Shown piece by piece: positions 5,803-6,640 of a DNA stretch of 6,640 nt. The stretch lies in NCBI GenBank assembly GCA_026710565.1, contig JAPOQV010000430.1, positions 1 through 6,640 on the forward strand. The letters are read 5' to 3'. Source of the stretch: Spirochaetaceae bacterium. Lineage in GTDB: Bacteria > Spirochaetota > Spirochaetia > SZUA-6 > Bin103. The stretch's first letter is position 1; each line of letters opens with the position of its first letter. Under the pieces are notes generated by a model. That model was not told the DNA's origin, did not search any database, and was given only the letters and a program-made list of their open reading frames with translations. The position numbers and the translations under genes are program-made.

Positions 5803-6640
5803 TCACGTGGGCTTGCGCCTGTAAAATGGGCGCTGGACGACGGTGGCGGCCACCGGGCGGCCCCGTATGGTCACCGCCAGTTCGGCGCCCACGGCCGCGT
5901 GCTCGCGCGCGACCAGTCCCATCGCCACGCTGCGCTCCAGCCACGGCGCGTAGCCGCCGCTGGTCACGGTTCCGGCCGGCTCCCCGCCGGCGGTGGTGAT
6001 CGTGAACCCCGCTCGCGCGATCGCGCGTCCGTCGAGCTGCAGGCAGGCAAGGCGCCGCGCCACGCCCGCCGCGCGCTGCGCGGCGATGGCGGACGCGCCG
6101 ACGTAGGCGCCGCCCTTCGACACGAACCGGCCGAGCCCGACCTCCAGCGGCGACACCTCACGCGTGAGCTCGTGCCCGTACAGCGGGAACGACGCCTCCA
6201 GGCGCAGCGTGTCGCGCGCCCCGAGCCCGGCCGGCTGCAGGCCGGCCGGGGCGCCCGCTTCCAGCAGCGCCGTCCACAGCGACTCCGTGCGCCCTGCGGC
6301 GGCGAACAGCTCGAACCCGTCCTCGCCGGTGTAGCCGGTGCGCGCCACCAGCGCCGGGACGCCTGCCACCTCGGTCTGCCGGCAGCGATAGATGCCAACG
6401 GCGGCAAGGTCGGCCGCGGCGACACCCTGCAGGATCGCCTCTGCCCGCGGCCCCTGGATGGCGACCAGCCCGAACTCCGCGCTCCGGTCGCGCAGCTCGA
6501 CGCCGCTCATGCCGGCAGCGACCGCGCGCGCGTGCCCGACGACGGCGCCGGTGTTGGCGGCGTTGACCACGATGCGGTACCGCTCCTCCCCCAGGCGGTA
6601 GACGATCACGTCGTCGATGACCCCGCCCGCCTGGTCGAGG
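5803..6640 (-). CDS. gcvT: Aminomethyltransferase (glycine cleavage T-protein), 5' end outside the window
   Basis: Transfers the methylene group from aminomethyl-lipoyl-H-protein to tetrahydrofolate and releases ammonia. About 278 C-terminal residues are visible, so roughly 90 N-terminal residues are missing beyond base 6640. The frame is already open at the edge and reads LDQAGGVIDDVIVYRLGE. This matches the conserved GGVIDDLIVY segment of T-proteins, which holds the aspartate implicated in folate chemistry (Asp101 in E. coli). Further signatures: VAIQGPRAE, ARTGYTGEDGFELF, GLGARDTLRLEASFPLYGHE and TSGGYAPWLERSVAMGLV, with the final PFYRRKPT tail. The GTG at 6609 is internal, not the start. 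It is probably the first gene of the operon, so a promoter or glycine riboswitch, if present, would lie upstream outside the window. Confidence 0.97.
   Translation of the reverse strand, partial: LDQAGGVIDDVIVYRLGEERYRIVVNAANTGAVVGHARAVAAGMSGVELRDRSAEFGLVAIQGPRAEAILQGVAAADLAAVGIYRCRQTEVAGVPALVARTGYTGEDGFELFAAAGRTESLWTALLEAGAPAGLQPAGLGARDTLRLEASFPLYGHELTREVSPLEVGLGRFVSKGGAYVGASAIAAQRAAGVARRLACLQLDGRAIARAGFTITTAGGEPAGTVTSGGYAPWLERSVAMGLVAREHAAVGAELAVTIRGRPVAATVVQRPFYRRKPT

Noticed and set aside
6610..6640. Glycine riboswitch or gcv promoter at the right edge
   Set aside because: The bases are coding sequence of gcvT (LDQAGGVIDD); any leader would be outside the window.

Overview
The window is a GC-rich (roughly 70% GC by eye), densely packed bacterial chromosome segment in which every gene I can support is on the minus strand. 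Read in transcription order from the right edge, it holds gcvT (its 5' end lies outside the window), gcvH, gcvPA, gcvPB, a Phd/YefM-type antitoxin, a VapC-like PIN toxin, a redoxin with a CNHCPF motif, and a cystathionine gamma-synthase-like PLP enzyme cut by the left edge. No tRNA, rRNA, CRISPR array or transposase was seen.

Right two thirds (about 2523-6640): a glycine cleavage operon. It encodes the T-protein (aminomethyltransferase), the H-protein (lipoyl carrier) and a P-protein split into two subunits, GcvPA and GcvPB. The genes are 7 to 10 bp apart or overlap (gcvPA/gcvPB share ATGA), so they are almost certainly co-transcribed and partly translationally coupled. P decarboxylates glycine and loads aminomethyl onto the H-protein lipoate. 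T then transfers the one-carbon unit to tetrahydrofolate and releases ammonia. The L-protein (lipoamide dehydrogenase) is not in the window. A split P-protein with high GC fits several lineages (for example high-GC Spirochaetota, Chloroflexota, Deinococcota relatives or some Proteobacteria); I cannot assign one from this sequence.

Middle (1749-2522): a compact type II toxin-antitoxin module with the antitoxin first and a 4 bp gap to the toxin. A 74 bp upstream spacer carries a perfect 10 bp palindrome inside the spacer of a possible -35/-10 pair. That pair would start the transcript at or next to the antitoxin ATG.

Left (1-1748): a redoxin gene with a strong ribosome binding site and its own possible promoter, whose -10 box is flanked by an inverted repeat. 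It is followed 7 bp later by the truncated PLP enzyme of the Cys/Met metabolism family, which has unusual motif variants and an uncertain start. The two may form a small redox/sulfur operon, but that link is inference from spacing only.

I see no clearly new biological system. The most useful second looks are the divergent PLP enzyme and its odd start region, the possibly leaderless toxin-antitoxin promoter, the inverted repeat around the redoxin -10 box, and the repeated MSGA leader on GcvPB.
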